64,000 bases of DNA, from positions 2,790,001 through 2,854,000 of the forward strand of contig OY781040.1 in NCBI GenBank assembly GCA_963676095.1. The letters run 5' to 3'. Origin of the DNA: G963676095 sp963676095. GTDB taxonomy: Bacteria; Bacteroidota; Bacteroidia; Bacteroidales; Prolixibacteraceae. A program made the position numbers and the translations under genes. Within the stretch, counting starts at the first letter, position 1, and each line of letters starts with the position of its first letter. A model generated the notes under the pieces. The model did no database searches. It had not been told where the DNA came from and worked only from the letters and a program-made list of their open reading frames with translations. Shown piece by piece: positions 16,907 through 25,958 of this stretch.

Positions 16907-18538
16907 ATGAATAAACGTATTAACATTTATTTACCGGTCCTGATCGCCTTATCTCTTGTTATCGGTATTTTTCTTGGAAACAGGCTTAACAGATCCCAAA
17001 CAACCGGATTACAAAACTTCTCGATCCAATCGACTAACAAGTTAAGCGCAGTTATCGATCTTATAAAAAATGCTTATGTAGACTCGGTTTCAACAGATAA
17101 GCTGGTAGAAGAGGCAATACCAGGATTACTTAAAAATCTGGATCCCCATACAACCTACATACCTGCAAGCGATATGCAGGAAGTAAATGAAGAAATGCAG
17201 GGAAATTTTGGAGGAATTGGTGTCCAGTTTTCAATTATCAGGGATACTGTACAGGTAATCGACGTAGTTTCAGGAGGCCCTTCCTATAAACTTGGAATCC
17301 TGCCTGGTGACCGCATTGTTACAGTGAATGATTCTGTTATCGCCGGGAAGAATATAAAAAACGATGATGTTCTGCACCTTCTTCGCGGAGAAAAAGGAAC
17401 GAAGGTAAAAGTTGGCATAAAACGAAAAGCAATCAAAGACCTGATTAACTATGATATCACCCGGGGAGACATTCCTATTACCAGTATTGATGTCAGCTAT
17501 ATGATCGATGACCAGACCGGCTTTGTCAAGGTAAGCAGGTTTGCAGAAAAAACCTATGACGAGTTTGTCGAAGCAATGAATAAGCTCGACCGTGAGGGGG
17601 CAAAGAAAATTATTATCGACCTGAGGGGAAACCCTGGAGGATATCTGATGGCAGTGGTAAAAATGGTGAATGAATTTCTGGATAAAGGAGAATTAATTTT
17701 ATATACGGAAGGACATTCTCAGCCCAGAAAAACTTATACAGCCACAAGCAAAGGAAAATGGTTGGATAAAGACGTCTTCGTTCTGATCGACGAATATTCG
17801 GCATCGGCCAGCGAGATATTTGCAGGGGCCATCCAGGATAACGACCGGGGTGTAATCATTGGCCGCCGCTCCTTCGGAAAAGGACTTGTCCAGGAACAAA
17901 TCCCGTTTGCAGACGGTTCTGCACTACGGTTGACCGTTGCCAGGTATTATACCCCCAGCGGAAGATGCATCCAAAAGCCATATGAAGAAGGGACTGATGA
18001 GTATTACCACGATCTGATGAACAGAGCTGTACACGGCGAACTGGAAGTAGCCGACAGTATTCACTTTGCCGATTCTCTCAAATACCATACACGAACCGGA
18101 CGCATTGTCTATGGCGGAGGCGGAATTATGCCCGACTACTTTGTTCCGATGGACACAACAGGATATTCTGATTATTATTCCAAAATCGCCGGAAAAATGT
18201 TGATTTACAGCTTCGCATTCGATTACAGTGACAAAAACAGGAGCAAGCTAAAGCAAATGAAAACAGCTCAGGAGTTTGTTGATTACCTGACCAAACAAAA
18301 TATACTGGACCAATTTGTTAAGTATGCAGAAAAACAAGGCATTAAAAAAGATCTGTCTGGATTAAAAATTTCGGGCAATATTATTGAGACTCAGATCATA
18401 GCTTATATCGCGCGAAATATTATCGGAGAAGAAGGCTTTTACCCTGTTATCAGGCGAATTGATGAAACCTTAGACAAAGCGATCGAGATTTCCCGGTCAA
18501 AAAATACGGTTGCACAACTTCTTTCTGTAACAAAATAA
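16907..18538 (+). CDS. C-terminal processing peptidase, S41 family
   Basis: A periplasmic tail-specific protease of 543 residues, anchored by an N-terminal membrane segment (YLPVLIALSLVIGIFLG). A PDZ domain lies at about 80-175 (GGIGVQF, GILPGDRIVTVND). The S41 domain has the Ser nucleophile in EYSASASEIFAGA and the Lys base in RRSFGKGLVQ. The ATG at 16907 is preferred to one 33 bases upstream because that start would overlap the deaminase gene. The C-terminal 120 residues, after the VYGGGGIMPDY segment, are typical of the Bacteroidota form. Confidence 0.9.
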   Translation: MNKRINIYLPVLIALSLVIGIFLGNRLNRSQTTGLQNFSIQSTNKLSAVIDLIKNAYVDSVSTDKLVEEAIPGLLKNLDPHTTYIPASDMQEVNEEMQGNFGGIGVQFSIIRDTVQVIDVVSGGPSYKLGILPGDRIVTVNDSVIAGKNIKNDDVLHLLRGEKGTKVKVGIKRKAIKDLINYDITRGDIPITSIDVSYMIDDQTGFVKVSRFAEKTYDEFVEAMNKLDREGAKKIIIDLRGNPGGYLMAVVKMVNEFLDKGELILYTEGHSQPRKTYTATSKGKWLDKDVFVLIDEYSASASEIFAGAIQDNDRGVIIGRRSFGKGLVQEQIPFADGSALRLTVARYYTPSGRCIQKPYEEGTDEYYHDLMNRAVHGELEVADSIHFADSLKYHTRTGRIVYGGGGIMPDYFVPMDTTGYSDYYSKIAGKMLIYSFAFDYSDKNRSKLKQMKTAQEFVDYLTKQNILDQFVKYAEKQGIKKDLSGLKISGNIIETQIIAYIARNIIGEEGFYPVIRRIDETLDKAIEISRSKNTVAQLLSVTK

Positions 18539-18577
18539 ATCTTCATCCGTCTATAGGGAATGGATAGATAAGGACCC

Positions 18578-19063
18578 ATGACCGTTGAAGAATATAATAA
18601 TGCTGTAAACCAGCATGCTGATGGTATTTTTCGTTTTGTTCTGAAAAATATACGCGATGATGAAAAGGCCCGCGATATTGTCCAGGATAGCTTTGAAAAA
18701 CTTTGGCTACGCCACGAATCTGTGGCAGCAGCCTCTGTTAAAGCATATTTATATTCAACGGCCTACCATCGGCTAATTGATGTTGTGCGCAAAGACAGTC
18801 GTGTCAGTTTTGCTGCAGACCAGCAACTGGCTGAAGAAGTTCATAACGAACATTATTCGGATGTGGCTGAGGTATTGGGCCGCATCGTTCAGCTTTTACC
18901 GAACGACCAGCGGTCAGTGCTCATGTTGAGGGACTATGAAGGCTATTCATACAAAGAAATAGCTGAGATTACAGCCCTAAGCGAAACGCAGGTGAAGGTA
19001 TATATTTACAGGGCGCGGGTGTTTCTGAAAAACTATATTGGAAAAATAGATGTCCTGGTATAA
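18578..19063 (+). CDS. ECF RNA polymerase sigma factor
   Basis: A 161-residue ECF sigma factor. Region 2 includes DDEKARDIVQDSFEKLW and region 4 LLPNDQRSVLMLRDYEGYS followed by KEIAEITALSETQVKVYIYR. Its short form and the downstream membrane protein fit an envelope-response sigma/anti-sigma pair, distinct from the SusCD-linked type. Its start is 40 bases after the protease gene. Confidence 0.9.
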   Translation: MTVEEYNNAVNQHADGIFRFVLKNIRDDEKARDIVQDSFEKLWLRHESVAAASVKAYLYSTAYHRLIDVVRKDSRVSFAADQQLAEEVHNEHYSDVAEVLGRIVQLLPNDQRSVLMLRDYEGYSYKEIAEITALSETQVKVYIYRARVFLKNYIGKIDVLV

Positions 19064-19088
19064 TAAGGTTAAGAACGGAGTGCCGATT

Positions 19089-20078
19089 ATGAAGATCACC
19101 AGATCAAATTATGAAGCTTATTTTTTAGATTTTATCGATGGAACCCTTTCCATGGATATGATTGATGACTTCCTCGATTTTCTGAAAAAAAATCCGGATC
19201 TGGAGGAAGAAATAAAATTGGTCTCAAAAATGAAACTTACGCCGGAACCTTCCGTTTTCGAAGGAAAAGGACATCTCCTGAAAAAAGAGGTCTCATTTAG
19301 CGAAGAGTTTGACTATCGTTCTGTTGCCCTGATTGAAGGAGACATGCCCCAGGAGGAGAAAGAAGTTTTCCTGCAGGAATTACAGCAAGATCCGGTAAAA
19401 CAAAGATCCTTTCTGCTCATGAAAAAGGTCAGGCTCACTTCAGATCCATCGATCACCTTTCCTGGCAAACAAAAAAATCTGAAAAAAGAAAATAATAAAA
19501 GGAAACTGGTTACCTGGCTAAGCGGGGCAGCGGCAATCATAATCCTGGCGATAACAGTTCTGGCAATCTATTCATCTCATGAACAAAGCGAACCTCAAAT
19601 TTTATCCCCCCGGGAAATTGTTGATTCAGGGGAAAAACCGGACGCTTCCCCCATTATAGAGAGTAACAGGCAGGACGCGGCGAACAAAGAATTGCCAGCT
19701 CTGGCGTCCGTGGTTGAAGCAAAGGTAAAGACAGAACAGATAAAAGACAGGTTACACCAACCGGAAAAATTACAACCATCAATTGTCCGGGAAAATGATC
19801 TGCCAGACCCGATAAAGCCACTGAACTCCAGCGTTAAACTTTCCGAAAGGGACAATTTTAATAAAGAAAAACTGGAAAAGCCTCCTAAACAAGTCGCTCC
19901 TTCCAGAAAACCAGAACCTCTCACCCTGGGCACGATTGCAAAAGTAAGCCTTCTTGCCGCTGAGAACATCAGTAACGAAAGACTAAACGTCGAAACAAAT
20001 TCAAGGGGACAGATCGCTGAGATAAGCTTAAATACAAGGCTTATCGGGTTTTCCATTCCATTCAGAAAAAAGAAATAA
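19089..20078 (+). CDS. Probable anti-sigma factor with one membrane segment
   Basis: A 329-residue protein from the ATG at 19089 (an upstream ATG at 19050 would overlap the sigma gene). The N-terminal cytoplasmic part holds two similar acidic helical blocks (DFIDGTLSMDMIDDFLDFL and ALIEGDMPQEEKEVFLQEL), which look like two copies of an anti-sigma/zf-HC2-like helical unit without the Cys residues. One membrane segment (about 145-165, LSGAAAIIILAITVLAIYS) is followed by a long, proline- and charge-rich periplasmic tail. Function is inferred from position behind the sigma gene. Confidence 0.7.
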   Translation: MKITRSNYEAYFLDFIDGTLSMDMIDDFLDFLKKNPDLEEEIKLVSKMKLTPEPSVFEGKGHLLKKEVSFSEEFDYRSVALIEGDMPQEEKEVFLQELQQDPVKQRSFLLMKKVRLTSDPSITFPGKQKNLKKENNKRKLVTWLSGAAAIIILAITVLAIYSSHEQSEPQILSPREIVDSGEKPDASPIIESNRQDAANKELPALASVVEAKVKTEQIKDRLHQPEKLQPSIVRENDLPDPIKPLNSSVKLSERDNFNKEKLEKPPKQVAPSRKPEPLTLGTIAKVSLLAAENISNERLNVETNSRGQIAEISLNTRLIGFSIPFRKKK

Positions 20079-20218
20079 TCCTGTAACTTTCTTATAAGGT
20101 AACCGTCATAGGAATAACAATCAGCAAAGTTGAAGTTAACTGAAAATGATAGGCCTTTAGCACCAGGTGCCGTGATTGGTTAAATAAAATTTCATGTTCG
20201 ATCTAAAAAATTAAAACT

Positions 20219-21160
20219 ATGCATACAATTAAACTGCTTACATGTTCGGTATTGTGCATCACCCTGATACAGGCACGGGCACAGGATACTACCAAGGTAA
20301 ACGTCTTCAGGAAAAATATTGTTGAAGTAAAAGAGGATGTGGGAAAAACAGAAGTCAGTCTCCTGAATAACAAGATTAATATTAAGGACGATGATTTCAA
20401 CGATACGACAACGATCCGGATAGGACGTAAAAATATCGAGATCGTGGAAGGGAATCACAGGACCCACGTAAATGTGACCCGGAGCGACGACTGGGACGAC
20501 AATGACTGGGACTGGAAATCGCACAAACGTTTTAACGGGCATTGGTCGGGCATCGAGCTCGGATTTAACAGCTTGGTGAATAAAGACTACGGCATCTACC
20601 GGGGAAGCAGCGATGAGGGAAAAGATTTCATGGACCTGAACCAGCCCAAATCGCTTGAAGTAAATATAAACTTCGTCGAATACAACATCGTTCTGAAAGA
20701 CAACATGCTCGGGTTGGTAACCGGTATGGGTTACTCGATGAATAACTACCGGCTCGATAACGGCCTGACCCTCGAAAAAGGAGATGATGGATTAATCCGT
20801 CCTGTTACCCCGGAAGGAGGTAAAGCATCAAAATCCAAACTAATGGTTTCGTATCTGACCGTCCCGCTCATGCTGGAGTTACAGCTTCCAGTAAACGGGC
20901 ATTCCAACCGCTTCTTTATCTCCGGCGGTCTGTTGGGAGGGATCAACGTGGGGTCGCATACAAAAGTAAAATATAACCATAACAAGTCGAAGGACAGAGG
21001 AAACTTTAATATCAACCCTTTTAAAGGTGCGGCAATCGTAAGGGCAGGTCTTAAAAATATTTCCCTTTACGCAACTTATAGCATGACATCTCTCTTTAAA
21101 AACGACAAGGGCCCCGAAATGTATCCTTTTAGTATTGGGATCAGCCTGGTCAACTTTTAA
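20219..21160 (+). CDS. PorT-like outer-membrane beta-barrel protein (copy 1)
   Basis: A 313-residue secreted protein with signal peptide (ending LIQARAQ), a charged stretch (DDWDDNDWDWKSHKRF) and a C-terminal small beta-barrel region (GIELGFNSLVNKDYG, LEVNINFVEYNIVL, FSIGISLVNF). The C-terminal Phe suits BAM insertion. It is clearly paralogous to the gene at 21636. It follows the sigma/anti-sigma pair and may belong to that regulon. Confidence 0.75.
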   Translation: MHTIKLLTCSVLCITLIQARAQDTTKVNVFRKNIVEVKEDVGKTEVSLLNNKINIKDDDFNDTTTIRIGRKNIEIVEGNHRTHVNVTRSDDWDDNDWDWKSHKRFNGHWSGIELGFNSLVNKDYGIYRGSSDEGKDFMDLNQPKSLEVNINFVEYNIVLKDNMLGLVTGMGYSMNNYRLDNGLTLEKGDDGLIRPVTPEGGKASKSKLMVSYLTVPLMLELQLPVNGHSNRFFISGGLLGGINVGSHTKVKYNHNKSKDRGNFNINPFKGAAIVRAGLKNISLYATYSMTSLFKNDKGPEMYPFSIGISLVNF

Positions 21161-21197
21161 TCGGGAACCGGAAAGAAATAACACCTTATCTGAAAGG

Positions 21198-21229
21198 GAG
21201 GCTGTCTAAAAAGGACAGCCTCTTTTTTT
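21198..21229 (+). terminator. Intrinsic terminator after barrel protein 1
   Basis: Perfect stem GAGGCTGTC / GACAGCCTC followed by a run of T. A closely related hairpin is found at 25892 on the minus strand. Confidence 0.88.
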
Positions 21230-21300
21230 GAGCAGCCATTTGCTTATTCGTATGATATTATAAAGCTTAAGGATTTGGCTATTAACTGTACTTCATGCAA

Positions 21301-21388
21301 AATTATACTAATGATATTATAGAATTATTAGTATAATTTTATAATATTATAGTAATAACTTTAAATAAATTATTATAATAATTCTATA
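21301..21388. repeat. Interlocking AT-rich inverted repeats
   Basis: AATTATACTAAT (21301-21312) has a perfect inverted partner at 21327-21338, and TATAGAATTATTA (21318-21330) has a perfect inverted partner at 21376-21388. The two pairs share the segment 21327-21330 and so cannot form together. They lie in a 475-base gap that otherwise holds only the terminator and the leader of the next gene. Confidence 0.6.
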
Positions 21389-21635
21389 GAAGTATTGTTT
21401 TATTCCAGGGTTGTCTTTTTCCTTTTGGACAGTCTTTTTTACCTGCTGAGACTATCTTTTCCATAAAAAGAAACTTCAAAAATCACATTTTTGCATTTGG
21501 AAAACCTAAATATCATTTTTTTTAAGAAATTGCCTGCTTATTTTGTTGTAAATTTCAGATAGTCAAATCAGAGTTTACAGATCGACGGATAGATTACCAG
21601 CCGGCAAGTTACAATTGACAACTAAAAATGAACAG

Positions 21636-22430
21636 ATGAAGAAACTATATTTACTCATAACAGGAATCATCTTCTTATCCGGACAGGGATTTGCCCAACA
21701 GGATACCACTGACTTAAGCCCGGTATATAAAAGCCCGTCGCGGATAAGTATGCTGAAGAACCAGGTTTTTGGCGCCAACTACTGGAACGATAAATTCCGC
21801 GGAAACTGGGCTGGCATTTTTATAGGCGTGAATGGCTTTACGCAGGCAGACTATTCCAACTATTCCGGGGAAAGCAATGGGTTCATGGACCTGGACCTGA
21901 TCCGGTCGAACGTAGTCGACCTAAACCTGCTTCAGTTTTCAAAGGGGTTACAGAACAACCGTAACACGATTGGCCTGGTAACGGGAGTTGGTCTGGAAAT
22001 TCAAAGTTTTCATTTCGACAACGCTATTCAATTAAGTAAAGGTTCCGGCAAGATCGAACCCATCGCCATGACTTACGATGACAATATCAAATCGAAACTG
22101 ACTTCTATTTATATGAACGTTCCGCTATTGGCCGAATTCCAGCTTCCGGTTAAAAATTATGCCAACCGGTTTTACTTTTCAACCGGGATCGTATTGGGCT
22201 CAAGGTTAAGCTCCCAGACAAAGATTAAGTACAAAGAGGACGGGCAAAAGCAAAAACTTAAAATACCCGGTGATTTTTACATGCACAAATTTCGTTATTC
22301 AGCTACCGTCAGGATGGGTTACCGCTGGTTAAACCTTTTTGCGGCCTATGACCTGAGGCCAATATTTAAAAAAGATAAGGGACCTGAGCTTTACCCGTAT
22401 TCTGTTGGCATTGCCCTTGTTTCATTCTAG
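21636..22430 (+). CDS. PorT-like outer-membrane beta-barrel protein (copy 2)
   Basis: A 264-residue paralogue of the protein at 20219: signal peptide (MKKLYLLITGIIFLSGQGFA), WAGIFIGVNGF opposite GIELGFNSL of copy 1, and nearly the same C-terminus (KDKGPELYPYSVGIALVSF against NDKGPEMYPFSIGISLVNF). It lacks the Asp/Trp-rich linker of copy 1. The ORF remains open to a TTG at 21615, but the signal peptide sets the start. The pair looks like a tandem duplication. Confidence 0.75.
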   Translation: MKKLYLLITGIIFLSGQGFAQQDTTDLSPVYKSPSRISMLKNQVFGANYWNDKFRGNWAGIFIGVNGFTQADYSNYSGESNGFMDLDLIRSNVVDLNLLQFSKGLQNNRNTIGLVTGVGLEIQSFHFDNAIQLSKGSGKIEPIAMTYDDNIKSKLTSIYMNVPLLAEFQLPVKNYANRFYFSTGIVLGSRLSSQTKIKYKEDGQKQKLKIPGDFYMHKFRYSATVRMGYRWLNLFAAYDLRPIFKKDKGPELYPYSVGIALVSF

Positions 22431-22618
22431 TCTTCGGGGAGCAGGCCAGGCCGGGATTAAGAAAAATCGGAATTCATGAACAAGGGAATGGATTTTTATT
22501 TAGTCATTGCACTATTTTTGTACCGCTTTACATGAAACGGATCATCCTGATAAAATACAGGAAGCCGGGTGAATATAATGACAAATTAAATGTTACAGCA
22601 GAAAATAATTCTTAATAT

Positions 22619-23332
22619 ATGAAACTTTTACTGATCAGCAATTCAACCAATGCGGGTGAAGCTTACCTGGATTATCCCAAAAACCAAATCCGGAATTTTC
22701 TGGGAGGCAAGCCTGTTAATGCTTTGTTCATTCCCTACGCTGCCGTAGCATTTTCATTTGATGAATATGAAAAGAAAGTAAACGAACGCTTCAGGGAAAT
22801 CGGGCATTCTGTAACCTCAATCCATCATTTCAACAATCCGGCTCAGGTTGTTTCGGAAGCTGAAGCAATTGTCGTGGGTGGCGGAAATACCTGGCAACTG
22901 GTAAGGCTAATGCGCGACAACGGATTGATAGAACTTATCCGGACCCGGGTAAAATCAGGCATTCCTTATATCGGGTGGAGCGCCGGATCGAATGTGGCCT
23001 GCCCTACCCTGCGTACGACAAACGACATGCCGATTACCGATCCAAAAGGGTTCGATACAATCGGGCTTATCCCCTTCCAGATCAACCCGCATTATCTTGA
23101 TGCCAATCCTTCCGGACATGCAGGGGAAACCCGTCAGCAACGCATCGAAGAATTTATAGAAGCCAATCCCGGGATATACGTGGCAGGCCTCCGCGAAGGA
23201 ACTATGCTAAAAGTTGAAAACAACAAACTGGAATTGATCGGCAACAAACCGCTGAGGCTTTTTATAAAAGGACTGGAGCCAAAAGAATTTTATGCCGGAG
23301 ACAATCTGGACTTTCTCCTGGAAAGAGATTAA
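22619..23332 (+). CDS. pepE: Dipeptidase E (alpha-aspartyl dipeptidase)
   Basis: A cytoplasmic S51 serine peptidase that hydrolyses dipeptides with N-terminal Asp. The 237 residues follow the enterobacterial enzyme closely: LLISNSTNAGEAYLD, VVGGGNTWQLV, the nucleophile motif YIGWSAGSNVACP, RTTNDMPITDP and QINPHYLD. A short ORF at 22532 ends 3 bases upstream of the start. Confidence 0.92.
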   Translation: MKLLLISNSTNAGEAYLDYPKNQIRNFLGGKPVNALFIPYAAVAFSFDEYEKKVNERFREIGHSVTSIHHFNNPAQVVSEAEAIVVGGGNTWQLVRLMRDNGLIELIRTRVKSGIPYIGWSAGSNVACPTLRTTNDMPITDPKGFDTIGLIPFQINPHYLDANPSGHAGETRQQRIEEFIEANPGIYVAGLREGTMLKVENNKLELIGNKPLRLFIKGLEPKEFYAGDNLDFLLERD

Positions 23333-23383
23333 CCGCCGGAGGGATCCGAAGTAACCGAATAACAATTACCGCCCGGACACAAT

Positions 23384-24604
23384 TCAGCCCATATCATTCT
23401 CCCTGCGAAGGGACCGGACTGCGTACCAGGAAGCCAGGAAACCGATTGAAAGGACAATTAGAAAAGTTGCGGCGACATCGGTAAATTCGAGTTTTACCGG
23501 ATAAGCAGATATCGCGAAAGAGCCATTTCCCGGCAATTTCAAAAGCTCGTAATGTTTTTGGGCCCAGACCAGGACAATTCCCATAAAGAGGCCGGCAATT
23601 GCGCCGGAAACAGATATAAGCCAACCTTCAAGAAGAAATATTTTGCGGACCAGTTGCCGGTCGGCCCCCATGCTTTTCAATATAAAAATATCGTTCTTCT
23701 TGTCGATAATAATCATGGTGAGTGAACCGAGAAGGTTAAAAGAAGCAATTATCAGGATAAAGCTCAGGATCAGAAAACTGCTCCACTTCTCCGAACTCAT
23801 CACCTTGTACAAAAACTCATGTTGTTCGTAACGGTCCTGTACCTTAAAACGGTCACCAAGTAAATGCTGCACCTGTTTTTTTACAGAGCCTGCGTCTTCC
23901 CCCCTATTCAGCTTTAATTCTATTGAAGTCACATTTTTCTTCATTTCAAAAAGGGAACGGGCAAAACTGATCGGCACCAGGATATATTTACTGTCAATAT
24001 CCTGCTGGACTGAAAAAATTCCGGATGGAGAAAGATTATCATGGTTAAAAGCACTCTGGAGGTTTAAAAAACCTCCTTTCTGTTCCCTTTTGGGATAATA
24101 AACTTGGATCGGGTCGATAAACTTTAGCCCGACAGAGAGGTCATAGGCGACACCCTGCCCGATAACCGTATAAAGAGCTGAATCATTTTCCAGAATGAAC
24201 TTTCCTTCGATCAGCATCGTATCCAACCCGGAGAATGAAGCGTAATCCGTTTCAACGCCCTTCATTACTGCATATTTTTGTCGTCCTGCATAGCTTAGCA
24301 AAACATTATCCTCAACAACAGGAGTATGGGCTTCGACACCCTTTAACCGGTAAACCTTTTCAAAGGCGGGTCCTTCAGGAGAAAAATTTTTCCCTTCCAC
24401 GATTGTTATTTTCAAATCAGGATCGAAACTGGAAAGCAAATCCTGAATAAAAAGGTCAATGCCATTGAAAGCCGATAGTACCACGATAAGTGCCATGGTC
24501 CCCACGGCTACTCCAACCACCGAAATAACAGAAATGATATTGATGACATTCACTGACTTTTTGGAGACCAGGTAACGGCGCGCTATGTGAAATGCCAGCT
24601 TCAA
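23384..24604 (-). CDS. LolC/LolE-like ABC transporter permease
   Basis: A 406-residue inner-membrane permease of the lipoprotein-releasing type. Layout: one N-terminal membrane helix (about 17-45), a large periplasmic MacB-type domain (about 50-270), then three C-terminal helices (FLILSFILIIASFNLLGSLT; GWLISVSGAIAGLFMGIVL; FLIVLSIGFLASWYAV). KSMGADRQLVRKIFLLEG is the coupling region of FtsX/LolC-type permeases. It starts directly after the methyltransferase stop; the ATPase partner is not in the window. Confidence 0.87.
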   Translation of the reverse strand: MKLAFHIARRYLVSKKSVNVINIISVISVVGVAVGTMALIVVLSAFNGIDLFIQDLLSSFDPDLKITIVEGKNFSPEGPAFEKVYRLKGVEAHTPVVEDNVLLSYAGRQKYAVMKGVETDYASFSGLDTMLIEGKFILENDSALYTVIGQGVAYDLSVGLKFIDPIQVYYPKREQKGGFLNLQSAFNHDNLSPSGIFSVQQDIDSKYILVPISFARSLFEMKKNVTSIELKLNRGEDAGSVKKQVQHLLGDRFKVQDRYEQHEFLYKVMSSEKWSSFLILSFILIIASFNLLGSLTMIIIDKKNDIFILKSMGADRQLVRKIFLLEGWLISVSGAIAGLFMGIVLVWAQKHYELLKLPGNGSFAISAYPVKLEFTDVAATFLIVLSIGFLASWYAVRSLRRENDMG

Positions 24605-25420
24605 TTATTTATATGCTTTAACTATTAAACCTGTTCCTGTAGAATGGCGCCCTCTTACATCGAAATAGTTCAAAAGGGCAGAAACAGGGAAAGCAACGAT
24701 GTAATAAAAAGGAAGCAACACGAAAAACAGCTTGCTTATCCCCAGTAACCGGATTGGGTACTTCATAGACAGCCGCCAGGATAATTTCCCGGGGTTCCCG
24801 TAAGAATACCTGGCTTCCACCCTGGAAAAACCGGCGGATTTAAGTTTCCCTTCTATCTCAAAGATATTATATCCATCCCGGACATGTTCATCAATAAATC
24901 CGCGTACTTCGTCGCCATGATCATGGTCGTGCACACCGGAACCTCCCTGATCGGAGGGTGTGGAAATCAATAAAACACCATCTTTTGTTAAGGACTGATA
25001 AAAATTATTGAAAACCTGCACATCCTCTTCGATATGTTCCATTACATCAATGGAAAGGATCAGATCAAACCTCTTTGGTTTTACAAACTGCGTCAGATCT
25101 GCCACCTCAAATTTTACCTGTCCCTGCTCCCCGATCTGCTGAAAAAAGCGGTTGCAATCGGCAATTTGCTCATCTTTAACATCTACAGCAAGGATCTGTG
25201 CTCCCGGAAACAGGCGGTTCATCCGGTAAGTGTACTGCCCGAAGCCGGAACCGGCATCCAAAATGAAATTTCCCTTCCCGAGGTGGAGTTTTCCAAGCTC
25301 CTTTCTCACATGCCAGGCCCTTAGCAAAAGCATATCGAGCAACCGGTAAAACAGTTTCCGCATAACCGGGTTTTGGTTGAACACCTTTCCCAGCGAACGT
25401 TTGATCGGGTCGTATTGCAT
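24605..25420 (-). CDS. Class I SAM-dependent methyltransferase
   Basis: A 271-residue methyltransferase. Motif I is ILDAGSGFGQYTYRM, the acidic strand ILAVDVKDEQI, and motif IV LILSIDVMEHIEED. The C-terminal 50 residues include a hydrophobic segment (LFFVLLPFYYIVAFPVSALL), so it may be membrane-associated and act on a lipid or quinone-like substrate; that is inference. It lies between rbfA and the LolC-like gene with minimal spacing, so the three are co-transcribed. Confidence 0.8.
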   Translation of the reverse strand: MQYDPIKRSLGKVFNQNPVMRKLFYRLLDMLLLRAWHVRKELGKLHLGKGNFILDAGSGFGQYTYRMNRLFPGAQILAVDVKDEQIADCNRFFQQIGEQGQVKFEVADLTQFVKPKRFDLILSIDVMEHIEEDVQVFNNFYQSLTKDGVLLISTPSDQGGSGVHDHDHGDEVRGFIDEHVRDGYNIFEIEGKLKSAGFSRVEARYSYGNPGKLSWRLSMKYPIRLLGISKLFFVLLPFYYIVAFPVSALLNYFDVRGRHSTGTGLIVKAYK

Positions 25421-25453
25421 AAGTAATTAATTGATTTAATTTGATATGACCTG

Positions 25454-25792
25454 CTACGATTTAAGAAGTTCGTCAATATGTTCGATATAATCAAGGCTAT
25501 CGTCGATATAAAACTCCAGTTCCGGGATTATCCGTAACTGTTTTCCTACCCGTCTTCCCAGCATGCCTCTTATCTTCGGATTGGCAATACGTATCTCTTT
25601 AAGTATTGCCCGGATATTATCTGTTGGGAAAATACTCAGGTACGACCGGGCAAGGGACAAATCTGGCGTTACCCTGACAACAGTAACACTGATCATCTTT
25701 CCCTGAAAAAGATTACGGCTTTCCCTCTGAAAAATATCGGCCAGTTCCTTTTGCAGCAACCGGTTTATCTTTTGCTGACGTGTTGATTCCAT
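25454..25792 (-). CDS. rbfA: Ribosome-binding factor A
   Basis: A 112-residue KH-like factor for maturation of the 30S subunit, acting near helix 1 of 16S rRNA. Typical features: STRQQKINRLLQKELADIF at the N-terminus, ISVTVVRVTPDLSLARSYLS and a C-terminal LRIIPELEFYIDDS. First gene of the rbfA-methyltransferase-permease operon. Confidence 0.92.
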   Translation of the reverse strand: MESTRQQKINRLLQKELADIFQRESRNLFQGKMISVTVVRVTPDLSLARSYLSIFPTDNIRAILKEIRIANPKIRGMLGRRVGKQLRIIPELEFYIDDSLDYIEHIDELLKS

Positions 25793-25891
25793 GATATAAA
25801 TTAATTATCAGCCGCAAAGTTAAACAAAATACCTGACACTCCCTTTTTATTTCAAGACTTCAGGGCTTGGCCAATCTCGAAAGCAGACGTT

Positions 25892-25944
25892 AAAAAAGGA
25901 AGCTGTCCAAAAAGTCGGAAAGTCCATTCCTTTTAGACAGCCTC
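25892..25944 (-). terminator. Terminator of trpB2
   Basis: On the minus strand GAGGCTGTC pairs with GACAGCTTC (one G-T pair) around an inner AAAAG/CTTTT stem, then a T-run. It follows trpB2 by 15 bases. The outer arm is the same sequence as the terminator arm at 21198. Confidence 0.7.
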
Positions 25945-25958
25945 ATAAAAAGATATCT

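Noticed and set aside
22532..22615. 27-codon ORF just before pepE
   Set aside because: No family, no repeated codons of one amino acid and no hairpin before pepE; too little support to call a leader peptide.
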